This document shows, piece after piece, positions 32,015 through 33,095 of a stretch of 33,095 bases of DNA. The stretch lies in contig NZ_CALAHQ010000013.1 in NCBI RefSeq assembly GCF_937892565.1, positions 1-33,095 on the forward strand, read 5' to 3'. Source of the DNA: an uncultured Roseicyclus sp. (GTDB lineage: Bacteria; Pseudomonadota; Alphaproteobacteria; Rhodobacterales; Rhodobacteraceae). Within the stretch, counting starts at the first letter, position 1, and each line of letters opens with the position of its first letter. Under the pieces are notes generated by a model, which saw only the letters and a program-made list of their open reading frames with translations, did not search any database and had not been told where the DNA came from. Both the position numbers and the translations under genes were made by a program.

Positions 32015-33095
32015 ATGTTGTATTGGCTGACTGCGTTCTCCGATGGCGGGGATGTCTTCAACCTGTTTCGCTACATCACCTTTCGGGCGGGCGGTGCCTT
32101 TTTCACCGCGCTCGTCTTTGGCTTTGTCTTCGGGCAGCCGCTGATCAACGCGCTCAGGCGCAAATATGCCGCCGGCCAGCCCATCCGCGCCGACGGCCCG
32201 GCCCATCACATCGCCAAGGCGGGCACGCCCACCATGGGGGGCTTGCTGATCCTTGCGGCGCTGGCGCTGTCCACGCTGTTATGGGCGCGGCTTGACAATC
32301 CCTATGTCTGGATCGTGCTCTTGACGACCGTGTCCTTTGGCCTGATCGGTTTTGCCGACGACTGGGCCAAGGTCAGCCGCAAATCAAGCAAGGGCCTGTC
32401 GGGACGCTTCCGGCTGCTGATCGGTTTTGTCGTCGCGGCGGTTGTGGCGGTGGCTTGCGTGTCTGTTCACCCCGACAGCCTGTCGGCGCATCTGGCGGTG
32501 CCGGTGTTCAAGGATGTGTTGATCAACATGGGCTGGCTGTTCTTGCCCTTTGCGATGCTGGTCATCGTCGGCTCGGCCAATGCGGTGAACCTGACCGATG
32601 GTCTGGACGGGCTGGCGATCATGCCGGTGATGATCGCGGCCGGCACCTTGGGCGTGATTGCCTATGCGGTGGGCAGGGTCGATTTCACCGAATATCTGGA
32701 TGTCCATTATGTGCCCGGCACGGGCGAATTGCTGATCTTTTGTGCCGGGCTGATCGGCGGCGGCCTTGGGTTCTTGTGGTACAATGCGCCGCCGGCCGCC
32801 GTGTTCATGGGCGATACCGGATCGCTGGCGCTGGGCGGCGCGCTGGGCGCCATCGCGGTGGCCACCAAGCACGAGATCGTCCTGGCCATCGTGGGCGGGC
32901 TGTTCGTGGCCGAAGCCGTCAGCGTGATCGTGCAGGTTCTTTACTTCAAGGCAACCGGCAAGCGGGTGTTCCTGATGGCGCCGATCCATCACCATTTCGA
33001 GAAAAAGGGCTGGGCCGAGCCGCAGGTGGTGATCCGCTTCTGGATCATCTCGCTGATCCTTTCGCTGATCGGTCTGGCGACACTCAAGCTGCGCT
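32015..33095 (+). CDS. mraY: Phospho-MurNAc-pentapeptide translocase MraY, stop codon cut off
   Basis: MraY transfers phospho-MurNAc-pentapeptide to undecaprenyl phosphate, making lipid I at the inner membrane. All 360 codons appear to be present, and the window ends one base into the next codon, which is probably the stop. About ten membrane segments are seen, with family motifs [45 protein letters not shown] and [14 protein letters not shown]. Active-site aspartates are in place. ATG 32015 is the base after the murF stop. Confidence 0.96.
   Translation, partial: MLYWLTAFSDGGDVFNLFRYITFRAGGAFFTALVFGFVFGQPLINALRRKYAAGQPIRADGPAHHIAKAGTPTMGGLLILAALALSTLLWARLDNPYVWIVLLTTVSFGLIGFADDWAKVSRKSSKGLSGRFRLLIGFVVAAVVAVACVSVHPDSLSAHLAVPVFKDVLINMGWLFLPFAMLVIVGSANAVNLTDGLDGLAIMPVMIAAGTLGVIAYAVGRVDFTEYLDVHYVPGTGELLIFCAGLIGGGLGFLWYNAPPAAVFMGDTGSLALGGALGAIAVATKHEIVLAIVGGLFVAEAVSVIVQVLYFKATGKRVFLMAPIHHHFEKKGWAEPQVVIRFWIISLILSLIGLATLKLR

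Overview
The window looks like a chromosome segment of an alphaproteobacterium of the family Rhodobacteraceae (Rhodobacter/Roseobacter type). The grounds are high GC content, family-typical proteins, a GAAC-N7-GAAC LexA box of the alphaproteobacterial kind, a DUF1127 gene followed by CUCCUCCC-loop sRNAs (the CcaF1-CcsR arrangement known from Rhodobacter sphaeroides), and a structured mraZ leader like the UpsM locus. This assignment rests on reading the sequence, without any database search.

Layout. 1-1990 (minus): a glycosyltransferase cut by the window edge, a polyprenyl-phosphate sugar transferase and tRNA-Tyr. 2113-3858 (plus): rlmB, a zinc-ribbon protein, a terminator and a CoA-binding protein. 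3864-3954: four tandem hairpins between convergent genes. 3954-7619 (minus): hisB-hisH and hisA-hisF-hisE, separated by a DUF2147 gene on the opposite strand. 7684-12067 (minus): an exopolysaccharide cluster with a yjbH-yjbF-yjbE-like order followed by a glycosyltransferase. Then come tRNA-Gly, a VOC protein, pyruvate carboxylase (1146 aa) and an FMN-dependent L-lactate dehydrogenase, all on the minus strand. From 18093: uvrD with a LexA box, then a divergent LysE-family exporter and Lrp/AsnC regulator.

21785-22358 (minus) holds a DUF1127 gene followed by six small hairpins, five of which show CTCCTCCC in the loop. The last hairpin ends in eight T residues. A divergent MFS transporter and the Fe-S carrier Mrp/ApbC follow on the plus strand. 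From 24973 to the end is the start of the division and cell-wall (dcw) cluster: two sets of TGGGN boxes, a structured leader RNA, mraZ, rsmH, ftsL, ftsI, murE, murF and mraY, the last complete except for its stop codon. Several of these genes overlap by 1-4 bases, which suggests translational coupling.

The most interesting parts are non-coding: the enlarged CcsR-like array, the mraZ leader with its TGGGN boxes, and the hairpin cluster at 3864-3954. The protein genes are mostly housekeeping functions. No phage, insertion sequence or CRISPR array was seen.
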